A stretch of 19,666 bases of DNA, taken from JBCDAP01 sp038747915 (GTDB lineage Bacteria > Planctomycetota > Phycisphaerae > Phycisphaerales > UBA1924). Each line of letters opens with the position of its first letter. Position 1 is the first letter of the stretch. Position numbers and translations under genes: made by a program. The stretch covers positions 1 to 19,666 of the forward strand of contig JBCDJJ010000068.1 of NCBI GenBank assembly GCA_038747915.1. Reading direction: 5' to 3'. Positions 7,245 through 14,299 of this stretch are shown here, one piece after another. Below the pieces are notes generated by a model, which did no database searches, was not told where the DNA came from, and saw only the letters and a program-made list of their open reading frames with translations.

Positions 7245-8899
7245 GATCACCTGCGCACACACTCGCTCTCGCCGCCACCACAGGCCTGGCGCTCACCATC
7301 ACCACCACCGCCTCGGCCCAGGAGGAGCTGCCGATCACCGGAATCGTGCTCTCGTCGAATGATGGGCTGTTTGACTTCACCGTGCCAGATATCGCCGGCG
7401 CGATCTACGAGTTCCGTGTCTACGGCGCGCCCGGTGGCGATGCGACCGTTGTATCACCCTCGTGCAGCGCCGCGGGCGGACGCGCGAGCGACGTGACGAT
7501 GCGCGCTGTGGTCGGATTCGGCGAGTTCGACCTGACCCCTCTCCATCGGCTGCGCTTCATCAACGGGGCTGTGGGGAGCAGCGCTGTGAGTGCGAACCTG
7601 TTCACCGGCTCGGCCGGTGGCGGCGGAGGCGGGGGCTCGGCGATGCTCTTCGACACGTCCGGGAGCCTCTCGAACTTCATCCCGATCATCGTCGCGGGCG
7701 GCGGCGGCGGCGGCGCGGCCTTCACGGACGCCAACGGCGCGTGCGGACCCCAGAGCACCGGCGGCGATGCGCCGCTCGACAACTCCGCGGGAAGCGATGG
7801 GAGCACCGGCGCCGGGGGCGCCGGCGCGGGCGGGAGCAACGGCCAGGGCGGCAGCAGCGGCGCCAGCTCCAACATCACCGGCGGCGGAGGAGGCGGCTGG
7901 CTCGCCAGCGCCAGCGGCACCCGCGGCGGCCAGTTCTGCGGCGCGATGGGTGGGATCGGTGGCGGCATCACCGGCGCCCGCGGTGGCTTCGGGTTCGGTG
8001 GCGGTGGCGCCGGCATCCTGGGCGGCGGCGGTGGCGGCGGATACTCCGGCGGCGGCACGGGGGGCACTGGCGGCGGAGGCGGCGGAGGCGGCACCTTCAC
8101 CGACACCCGCTACCAGCAGCGCGACCCGAGCGTGAGCGCCAGCAGCTTCGACTCCGGCGGCTTCACTCTTCGCCTCGCCGGACAGGTCCACAACGAGCGT
8201 GAGCAGGCGCTCCCCATCATCTTTGACGATCGCTTCAACTCAACAACGATCATCGGCACCACCAACCAAGCGAGTATCTCGCCGCTCGATGGTGTCAACG
8301 ATCCGGCTCGCGACGTCTGGTACACCTACACGAACACCAAGTTCTGCGAGCTATCGGTGGAGTTCTTGTTCGCCTCTGCCCTCGCCGATCAGTTCGTCCT
8401 GATTGTTGACGACGGCCCGCCCGCCGCGTTCACCACCGACCAACTAGTCACGCTGCAGCCGGGGGAGACCGTCGAACTGCGCATTGCAAACGGCGGTGGT
8501 CTCTTCTCGGTGGACATCCTCCTGGATGAGACGACAGCGGACTCTGACGGTGATGGCATCGGTGACTGCGATGACGAGTGCCCGGGCGACAACCTTGCGG
8601 ACTCCGATGCCGACGGCATCTGCGACGGGCTCGACATCTGCCCCGGCGTGGACGACCTGACGCTGACCGACGAGCAGATCAACAGCGATGTGGACAGCGA
8701 CGGCATCGTCGATCTGTGCGATCGGGCGTGCGAGGTCGATATTTCCCCCGACGGCGAGTACACCGAGGACGACTGGATCCTCTTCTTCTTTGTCGTCGCG
8801 CTGACCACCGAGCAGGGACGCATCGACAACTTCGACTTCGATGACTCGGGCACCTTCGACGCCTTCGACTACGCCGCGGTCTCGAACTGGTGCGAGTGA
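7241..8899 (+). CDS. Secreted glycine-rich protein with ALK/LTK-like Gly domain, TSP3 repeats and dockerin-like end (copy 1)
   Basis: This is a 552-residue protein. A signal peptide (1-27) ends ASAQ. A beta-rich segment, IYEFRVYGAPGG, leads into a long glycine-rich domain (about 62-290) with many GGGGGG runs, PIIVAGGGGGGA and GGGGGGYSGG, resembling the Gly-rich domain of ALK/LTK receptors. Residues 310-430 look like a beta-sandwich (DVWYTYTNT). TSP3-like calcium repeats DSDGDGIGDCDDECPGD and DSDADGICDGLDICPGVDD follow (433-495). The C-terminal module (497-552) starts CEVDISPDGE and ends NWCE. The start is GTG 7241, with GAGAG 8 nt upstream and a good signal peptide; the frame is open to 7079, but that extension is basic and lacks a leader. 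It is probably a cell-surface or matrix protein, expressed divergently from its AraC neighbour. Confidence 0.85.
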   Translation: MRSPAHTLALAATTGLALTITTTASAQEELPITGIVLSSNDGLFDFTVPDIAGAIYEFRVYGAPGGDATVVSPSCSAAGGRASDVTMRAVVGFGEFDLTPLHRLRFINGAVGSSAVSANLFTGSAGGGGGGGSAMLFDTSGSLSNFIPIIVAGGGGGGAAFTDANGACGPQSTGGDAPLDNSAGSDGSTGAGGAGAGGSNGQGGSSGASSNITGGGGGGWLASASGTRGGQFCGAMGGIGGGITGARGGFGFGGGGAGILGGGGGGGYSGGGTGGTGGGGGGGGTFTDTRYQQRDPSVSASSFDSGGFTLRLAGQVHNEREQALPIIFDDRFNSTTIIGTTNQASISPLDGVNDPARDVWYTYTNTKFCELSVEFLFASALADQFVLIVDDGPPAAFTTDQLVTLQPGETVELRIANGGGLFSVDILLDETTADSDGDGIGDCDDECPGDNLADSDADGICDGLDICPGVDDLTLTDEQINSDVDSDGIVDLCDRACEVDISPDGEYTEDDWILFFFVVALTTEQGRIDNFDFDDSGTFDAFDYAAVSNWCE

Positions 8900-8904
8900 G
8901 CGAG

Positions 8905-9176
8905 CCGCGGATAGAAACGTCATACAGGACACATTCGGCCGGTCCAATCGCGTCGTTGACCAACGCGGGTACGACCTCGGTGAACCCGAGAACTCCGACC
9001 GCTTCGTCAGATCGGGCTACCGGGTGCTCGCCGACGGCGCCACGATCCTGGCCTCGCGCCGGAACATGAGCAGCAATGGTTCATTTCAGGCTGACCAGGC
9101 CAACGCCAGGGCGCTGCACCGCACCGTGTCCGAGTGGTATGACTGGTGTGCGCACGGCACAGTACCCTCGCCGTGA
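8905..9176 (+). pseudogene. Truncated 3' remnant of the pseudopilin gene
   Basis: This region translates in one open frame to a protein matching the last 78 residues of the pseudopilin at 4760-5695 at about 60 of 78 positions (for example RSGYRVLADGATILASR and ARALHRTVSEWY). It lacks the start codon, leader and helix. The original TGA stop is changed to TGT (9147-9149), so the frame reads ten codons further to 9176. It is a by-product of the tandem duplication. The absence of stops despite ~23% residue divergence shows either a young event or some constraint. Confidence 0.85.
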
Positions 9177-9186
9177 TCTCCACGGC
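9170..9186. terminator. Hairpin between pseudopilin remnant and AraC copy 2
   Basis: GCCGTG (9170-9175), loop ATCTC and CACGGC (9181-9186) form a perfect 6-bp stem. It overlaps the new stop of the remnant and lies 17 nt past the end of the regulator gene on the minus strand. Its counterpart is at 5727-5752. It is a likely terminator for the regulator, though it lacks a T-run. Confidence 0.4.
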
Positions 9187-9203
9187 CCATCGGAGAGCCG
9201 CAA

Positions 9204-10331
9204 TCAGTCAAGCCACGCGTGCAGGGCTTCGATCTCGGTGTGATCGCCCGCGACGGCAGCACGTATTCTGGCTGCCCGCACAACTCCCGATGGTGTTCGG
9301 CCGTAGCGATCTTTAAAGATGCGGGCGAAGTGCGATGCGCGGCGAAAACCCCACCGTTCAGCAACCTCGTACACACGAGCGCTCCGGTCAACGGTTGGCG
9401 ACGCGAGTTCCGCGAAACACCGCGCGAGACGTTGGTCGCGGATATAGGCGATCACGCCGCCCGGCCAATCGAAATGCCGGTACACCGTTGCGCGCGAGCA
9501 ATGGAACTCGTCGGCAAGCATGTCGGCGCCGAGCTGAGGATGGCGGAGATGGGTGTCGATGAATCGTTTCATCGCGCTGAGCGTGGGGATCGGACGGGTG
9601 GTCTGCGGCGGCTCATAGTGTGATGGATCGTCACGGCCGCCTGCGATGTCTGCGATCGCGGTGTTGAGCACCTCGAGGACATCCACGGAGAGTTGTGGCG
9701 CATCGTGCTCGGATGATGCCGACAGACGATGCCATGTCTTCTGCCAGATGTTGGCGATCGCGCGGCCCATGCCCGTCGTGGTGTCCCATTCGATCACCGG
9801 GCTCTCAGCATGGATCCACGCCGCCCTCTCGAGGCGATCGCGCGGGATCACCAGCCCGAGCTTCGTCGTGGTCTCGGACGCGGACGAGTACCGGTGGGCC
9901 CAGTCCTGGAGCGTGATCCGTCCCGGCCTCATCTCGAACACGGTGTCTCCAGCCACGCCGCGCTCGCGGCCGACGAGCGGCATGTGGAGTGTGATGTGGT
10001 CGGTGTCGGAGCTGCGGACGTGCCCGTGGTCGCGGGTGTAAGTACACGCCGCGAACGAGTTCCAGGCGAAGACGAGACCGTCGACCTGATAGAAAGCCGA
10101 AGCCGCGTAGAACGAAGGGAGCTCGACACGTGGATGCACGTCGAAGACGACGCGGCCCGCGTCCCGCCACTGCTCGTAGGCGCCGCGACCGGCGTGCGGA
10201 TCGCTCGCGTCCGGTGCATCGGTTCCGAACCGAATGCAGGGCAGGCGTGGTCCGCGTTGGTGTGCCTGCTCGTCGGTGCTCGCGTCGGCCATCTCTCTCG
10301 CTCGTGTGATCTCGATTCCCGAGTGTGACAT
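9204..10331 (-). CDS. AraC-family transcriptional regulator (copy 2)
   Basis: This is a 375-residue paralogue of the regulator at 5752-6879, roughly 70-75% identical by eye. It has the same layout: effector/dimerisation domain (about 1-250) with GHVRSSDTDHITLHMPL and MRPGRITLQDWAHRYS, then the double helix-turn-helix with LGADMLADEFHCSRATVYRHF and VAERWGFRRASHFARIFKDRYG. Both recognition helices are nearly conserved, while the N-terminal ~50 residues and the linker around 240-265 vary most. The start ATG 10331 is supported by equal length and a matching N-terminus in copy 1. ATG 10292, preceded by GAGAGAG, is an alternative. It is divergent from the second glycine-rich gene, with a dyad 16-39 nt upstream. 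Confidence 0.9.
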   Translation of the reverse strand: MSHSGIEITRAREMADASTDEQAHQRGPRLPCIRFGTDAPDASDPHAGRGAYEQWRDAGRVVFDVHPRVELPSFYAASAFYQVDGLVFAWNSFAACTYTRDHGHVRSSDTDHITLHMPLVGRERGVAGDTVFEMRPGRITLQDWAHRYSSASETTTKLGLVIPRDRLERAAWIHAESPVIEWDTTTGMGRAIANIWQKTWHRLSASSEHDAPQLSVDVLEVLNTAIADIAGGRDDPSHYEPPQTTRPIPTLSAMKRFIDTHLRHPQLGADMLADEFHCSRATVYRHFDWPGGVIAYIRDQRLARCFAELASPTVDRSARVYEVAERWGFRRASHFARIFKDRYGRTPSGVVRAARIRAAVAGDHTEIEALHAWLD

Positions 10332-10346
10332 AGAGAGATCGGGGCA

Positions 10347-10396
10347 GCGATACTGGTGAGACAGAATCGCGGAAAAATTGAGACGCACATGCAACT
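10347..10396. promoter_or_regulatory. Candidate AraC operator: dyad plus conserved 10-mer (unit 2)
   Basis: GCGATACTGG (10347-10356) and ACAGAATCGC (10361-10370, inverted GCGATTCTGT) pair at 8 of 10 positions around a 4-nt spacer. TTGAGACGCA (10378-10387) begins 7 nt after the dyad, as in unit 1. All four half-sites fit GCRAWNYTGK. The two arms co-vary between units, GCAAA in both arms of unit 1 and GCGAT in both of unit 2. This supports a maintained dyad, though the spacer lengths differ (8 and 4 nt). Confidence 0.5.
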
Positions 10397-10509
10397 TTTG
10401 GGTCCGTTTGGTTCCCATTGTTGTGCGTTGTCGCATGGAAAGCACGGCAAGGAATACGAAGTCGCCAGTAACGCGTGCTGCACCCACCCTGAGCAGAGGA
10501 CCCGTTCAA

Positions 10510-12156
10510 ATGCAAAGTATGATGACCCGTGCCTCGGCTGTGACCTTCGCCACCGGCCTTGCCGTTTCCGTCGCCCCGCTCGGTGCCGCCTCGGATCCGG
10601 AGCTCATAGCGACCGGCGAGACGCTCGAGTTCTTCTCGCCCACGGGGGACCGTCAGTTCGGCGAGCCGTACGAGTACATCGTGCCCGACCTCCTGGGCTC
10701 GGTGTTCACCTTTACCGTCTACGGCGGTGACGGCGGCGGCGCCCTCACCGGCGACAACAACCCGTGCTTCAACGCCGGCGGCCAGGGCGCCACCGCGACC
10801 ATCGACGCGGTCGTCGGCGAGAGCGAGTTCCAGCTGACGCCCGGCCGCGCGATCCGATTCATCGTCGGCGCGCAGGGAGGCCCGGGCAGCAGGCCCCAAG
10901 CCAACCGCACCGTCGGGGGCGGTGGCGGTGGTGGCTCGGCCGTGGCGTACAACGCGACCAACGGGGGGCCAATGACCCCGAGCGGACAGAACGGGTGGGA
11001 ACTACTCGCTGTCGCCGGTGGCGGAGGCGGTGCGGCGTCGCAGTCCACGTTCGGCGTGTGCTCCGCGGCCGATCAGGAAGGAAAAGATGCGGAGACAGGG
11101 ACCGCGGGTGGAGATGCTGTTCAAGGAGCAGGCGGCAATGACAACGGCGAAGCCGGGGGGAGCACGATCGACGTCTCGGGGGGAGGAGGGGGTGCCTTCG
11201 AGGAGAATCCTGCGAGCACCGGCGCCGGGATGAAAGGCTTCAGCGCGGCGGGCGGCGATCCAACCGGTGGGAACGGCGGCACAACCTTCCCCGATCCAGG
11301 CGGCTACGGGTTTGGCGGCGGCGGTGCTGCAGAGGATGGTGGGGGCGGGGGTGGCGGCTACTCCGGTGGTGGCGGCGGATTCAGCGCTCGGGGTGGCGGT
11401 GGTGGTGGGTCGTTCACCAACGACAACTTTGCCTTCTCGGTGAATCAGATCGTGACCGGCTCCTCGGTCGGCGACAACGGCCGCATCGACTACGCCATCA
11501 CCGGGCAGATCCACGACCAACGCGCGGACGCGCTGCCCATCCTCCCCGAGGGGACCGAGTCCGATCTCATCTTCACGCTCTCGGGTACGACCATCGCTGC
11601 GACCGTCTCACCGCTCAACAACGTGCCCGAGCCCGGTCCCGACGTCTGGTACACGCATACCAACACCTCCGAATGCGAGCAGTTCTTACGACTGGACTGG
11701 CCGGTGAGCCAGAACACGCAGGTGGTCAACATTCTCGGGTCCGGCACACCCGTCCAACGGACAGCCGGGCCGCTCAACATCTCGCTCGATCCCGGCGAGA
11801 CCCGCGAGTTCCGTATCTCGAGCCAGAGCGAGACATTCGCGATCGAGGTCGACTTCGCCCAGGTCGGCGATTCCGACAACGACGGCGTGTGCAACACCGT
11901 TGATATCTGCCCGGGGGTGGACGACCTGACGCTCGATCCCGCCGATGATGTCGACGAAGACGGCATCCACGACGTGTGCGACCAGGCCTGCGAGACCGAC
12001 ATCTTCCCGGACGGCGAGTTCACCTTCGAAGATTGGCAGGTGCTCATCACCGTGGTCCTACTCGGGTCGCCACAGAACATCTTGCAGCTCGACTTCGATC
12101 AGTCGGGCAGGTTCGACTCGTTCGACTACGCGATCTTCTTCAACCACTGCCCGTGA
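10510..12156 (+). CDS. Secreted glycine-rich protein with ALK/LTK-like Gly domain, TSP3-like repeats and dockerin-like end (copy 2)
   Basis: This is a 548-residue paralogue of the protein at 7241-8899. Its signal peptide (MQSMMTRASAVTFATGLAVS... to about 27) differs from copy 1. VFTFTVYGGDGG opens the glycine-rich domain (about 71-305), which has NGWELLAVAGGGGGA and GGGGGGYSGGGGG. A beta-sandwich-like part (about 330-450) contains DVWYTHTNTSECEQF. TSP3-like repeats (DSDNDGVCNTVDICPGVDD, DVDEDGIHDVCDQAC) cover 454-494. The C-terminal module (494-548) contains DGEFTFEDW and LDFDQSGRFDSFDYA and ends NHCP. ATG 10510 is preceded by AGAGGA at 9 nt. It has one TSP3 repeat fewer than copy 1. Its function is unrecognised; surface adhesion or matrix formation is inferred. 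Confidence 0.85.
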   Translation: MQSMMTRASAVTFATGLAVSVAPLGAASDPELIATGETLEFFSPTGDRQFGEPYEYIVPDLLGSVFTFTVYGGDGGGALTGDNNPCFNAGGQGATATIDAVVGESEFQLTPGRAIRFIVGAQGGPGSRPQANRTVGGGGGGGSAVAYNATNGGPMTPSGQNGWELLAVAGGGGGAASQSTFGVCSAADQEGKDAETGTAGGDAVQGAGGNDNGEAGGSTIDVSGGGGGAFEENPASTGAGMKGFSAAGGDPTGGNGGTTFPDPGGYGFGGGGAAEDGGGGGGGYSGGGGGFSARGGGGGGSFTNDNFAFSVNQIVTGSSVGDNGRIDYAITGQIHDQRADALPILPEGTESDLIFTLSGTTIAATVSPLNNVPEPGPDVWYTHTNTSECEQFLRLDWPVSQNTQVVNILGSGTPVQRTAGPLNISLDPGETREFRISSQSETFAIEVDFAQVGDSDNDGVCNTVDICPGVDDLTLDPADDVDEDGIHDVCDQACETDIFPDGEFTFEDWQVLITVVLLGSPQNILQLDFDQSGRFDSFDYAIFFNHCP

Positions 12157-12170
12157 TCGACCCACGGGCA
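12148..12170. terminator. Candidate bidirectional terminator between convergent genes
   Basis: TGCCCGTG (12148-12155) and CACGGGCA (12163-12170) are exact complements around a 7-nt loop. The stem contains the stop codon of the glycine-rich gene and ends 8 nt before the converging HDOD gene's stop. The 8-bp GC stem is strong, but neither side has a T-run. Confidence 0.5.
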
Positions 12171-12178
12171 CCGGCCAT

Positions 12179-14065
12179 CTACGCCGCCATCGCCTGCCCG
12201 ACACCATCACCACGCAGCGTGTTCATCTGCTGGATCAGCGTGGTCCGACGAAACGGCACACCGAGCACGCTCGACGGCCGCGAGGCCAGCAGCTCGCGCA
12301 GCCCATCGATCTCCTCGTCCATCTCAGGAACCACCGCGATCAACGGCACCGGATCGTCCGGCGACCGCTCGTCGAACTCGGCCAACTGAGCCGCAAGACC
12401 CGCCACCTCCTCGCTCGATCCCACGCGCGCAACCGCGATATTGGCCTCACGCGGCGACTGCACACCCACGAGCGATTCAACGACCAGCGTCTCGCACCGC
12501 AGCCCGCTCTCGTCGCTCAGCACCACCGGGCGAGCATCCGCGTCGAGCCGCTCGCGCAGCATATCGTGCAGCGTCGAGCGCGACTCACCCCCCGCTGCCA
12601 CGCGGATCGCTGTACGCATGTCCGCCGCAACACGCTGCGTCCGCTTGAGCGTGTTCTTGACGGCTCCAGGTGGCACCGCGCGGTCACCGATCACCATGAT
12701 CGCGTCGTCGATCCAGTCATCGCCGCTATCGCCCACGAGCGACGCGTGCGCCAGCTCGTTCGCGAGCTGGAGCAGCAGCACCGTCGACTCGTGGAGAGGA
12801 TCGAGATGGCGGAGGTTCGTGAGCGATAAATGGTGATTGGCGATGGGGATGATGATCTCATCGCCGAAGGACCACGATCGGAACACGCTCTCCGCGACAT
12901 CCGCATGATTGAGCTCGAACCGCGACTTCTCGACACGGTGGACCGGCTCACCACGCTCGCGCGCCGACCGCAGCGCCTCGACATAGGGCTCGCCGATCAT
13001 CTCGAACATCACCACGCGCCCGAGGTCGTGCAGCAAGCCGATCATGAAGGCATCGTCCGCGGGGCACACCCGTGTTGCCTTCGCCAGATCCGACGCGATG
13101 CACGCCACCGCGAACGAGTGCTCCCACAGATGCACCGCGTCCACGATGGTCCGATCCGAATCGCCGAGCTGCTCCATGCACGACGCCACCGTCACCGCCT
13201 GCCGGACGCCCTCCAGACCGATCCGCACCATCGCCTGCTCGACCGAGTTGACGGCCTTCCCGCGGCGGTACGCGTTGCTGTTGGCGATCTGCAGCACGCG
13301 AGCCGACAACGCCTGATCGCGCCGGATCACCAGCCCGAGATCGTCGACCGACGCCTTCGGGTCGTTGACCCGTGAGAGCGCGATCTTCACGTTCTCCTTG
13401 AGCGGCTTCGCGGACAGATAATGCTCCACGAGCGACCGCGTCTCCTGCGCCGACAGCACCCGCTCCCGGTCCGAAGCAGGACGCCGCGCCGCGGCATCGA
13501 CGCCCGAACCGGGTCCCGATGTGTTCGTCCCGGTGGATACGGGGCTCGTCTCGCGACCGAGCAGGCCGCGATCGTCGTACAGGCCGTCCCAATGAATGAC
13601 GACGCGCGGTGACGCCTCGGGCGCTGACGGTGCCGACTCCTCGTTCGAGGTGCTCACCGAGCCCGAATGATCAACGTCGCTCGCGCATGCCTCGAACGAC
13701 ACCATGATCGACGACACGACCTCCATGAAGCTCTCGATCTCGAACCCATCAGACTCGAAGATCTTCTCTACACCGAATGTGCGCAGCGCGCGAAGATGAT
13801 CACGGTTCACGGTCCGGCAGATCAAGACGATCGGGATGGTGACATCGATGCTCCCCTCCATCGCCGCTGTCGCCATGAAGCACTGCTCGGCCTCGTCCCG
13901 AGCATCCAGCACAATCACGCCGACCTCGCCGCGCTCGATCGCGGCGAGGGCTCGCTTCGTGTTGGTCGGTGAGGCCTGGACCACGTCCATCGGGGCACGC
14001 GACACCGTGGCCGCGAGCGCCTCGCGAGCAACCTTCTCCGCACTCAGAACGATGACCGTGTTCAC
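12179..14065 (-). CDS. HDOD-domain signalling protein flanked by degenerate receiver-like domains
   Basis: This is a 628-residue protein. Residues 2-122 fold like a response-regulator receiver (NTVIVLSAEKVAREAL; VIVLDARDE with D54), but the N-terminal acidic pair is missing and the usual C-terminal Lys is not at its place, so phosphorylation is doubtful. A low-complexity Ser/Pro/Gly linker covers about 130-200. The HDOD domain covers about 220-410, with LGLVIRRDQALSARVLQIANSNAYRRG, VEQAMVRIGLEGVRQAV, and LLHDLGRVV that keeps His346-Asp347. About 525-618 resembles a second receiver half (PLIAVVPEMDEEIDGL, LGVPFRRTTLIQQM). HDOD proteins are regulatory and non-enzymatic in the cases known. The GTG at 14065 is chosen because the receiver strand begins right there. 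The frame is open to 14290, but that stretch is not protein-like. The ribosome binding site is weak. Confidence 0.85.
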   Translation of the reverse strand: MNTVIVLSAEKVAREALAATVSRAPMDVVQASPTNTKRALAAIERGEVGVIVLDARDEAEQCFMATAAMEGSIDVTIPIVLICRTVNRDHLRALRTFGVEKIFESDGFEIESFMEVVSSIMVSFEACASDVDHSGSVSTSNEESAPSAPEASPRVVIHWDGLYDDRGLLGRETSPVSTGTNTSGPGSGVDAAARRPASDRERVLSAQETRSLVEHYLSAKPLKENVKIALSRVNDPKASVDDLGLVIRRDQALSARVLQIANSNAYRRGKAVNSVEQAMVRIGLEGVRQAVTVASCMEQLGDSDRTIVDAVHLWEHSFAVACIASDLAKATRVCPADDAFMIGLLHDLGRVVMFEMIGEPYVEALRSARERGEPVHRVEKSRFELNHADVAESVFRSWSFGDEIIIPIANHHLSLTNLRHLDPLHESTVLLLQLANELAHASLVGDSGDDWIDDAIMVIGDRAVPPGAVKNTLKRTQRVAADMRTAIRVAAGGESRSTLHDMLRERLDADARPVVLSDESGLRCETLVVESLVGVQSPREANIAVARVGSSEEVAGLAAQLAEFDERSPDDPVPLIAVVPEMDEEIDGLRELLASRPSSVLGVPFRRTTLIQQMNTLRGDGVGQAMAA

Positions 14066-14277
14066 GTTGTCGTGTCGATCCAATGGGCACCGAGACACCG
14101 AGCCAGGTGGGTACGTCGACCGAGGATCCGCCCAAGGCGAGCGAAAACCACGTACGTCACACCGAATCCGCGCATCGGCCAAGTTCCCATGCCGGCGCCC
14201 CGTAAATCCCCGCACGCGACGACCGCACCACCTGACATCAAAATCCGCCATATCCGGGGGATCGACGGACCAGCCGC

Positions 14278-14299
14278 CCCACGCACACACGCCCGTGGG
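14278..14299 (-). terminator. Hairpin directly after the nucleotide-sugar dehydrogenase gene
   Basis: CCCACG (14278-14283) and CGTGGG (14294-14299) flank a 10-nt loop immediately beyond the minus-strand stop (14300-14302). No T-run follows. The remaining gap 14066-14277 shows nothing clear. Confidence 0.3.

Larger units (their letters stand above)
5452..8899. repeat. Segmental duplication, unit 1
   Basis: This unit runs from within the pseudopilin gene (from its IADMNV codons) through the minus-strand AraC regulator to the end of the first glycine-rich gene. It matches 8905-12156 in gene order, orientation and sequence. The pseudopilin 3' ends agree at about 77% of residues, and the regulators at roughly 70-75% by eye. 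The glycine-rich genes are clear homologues but more diverged. The second unit begins about 5 nt after the stop of this one, so the duplication is tandem and direct. Confidence 0.85.
8905..12156. repeat. Segmental duplication, unit 2
   Basis: This is the second direct copy of 5452-8899, in the order pseudopilin remnant, AraC regulator (-), divergent intergenic region with dyad, glycine-rich gene (+). Homology starts around CGCGGA (8906-8911, matching 5453-5458) and ends with the second glycine-rich gene. Confidence 0.85.

Noticed and set aside
7600..8100. Short repeated GGCGGC units as a possible CRISPR or satellite array
   Set aside because: The repeats are irregular, in frame and encode a glycine-rich protein domain. 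There are no spacers of fixed length.
7420..8106. Proline-rich 228-codon frame on the minus strand
   Set aside because: It is the complement of GGC/GGT glycine codons of the glycine-rich gene, read as CCG/CCA prolines.
8841..9176. 111-codon open frame as an independent gene
   Set aside because: Its first ~20 codons lie out of frame inside the glycine-rich gene, and the rest is the pseudopilin remnant. No start or ribosome binding site supports it.
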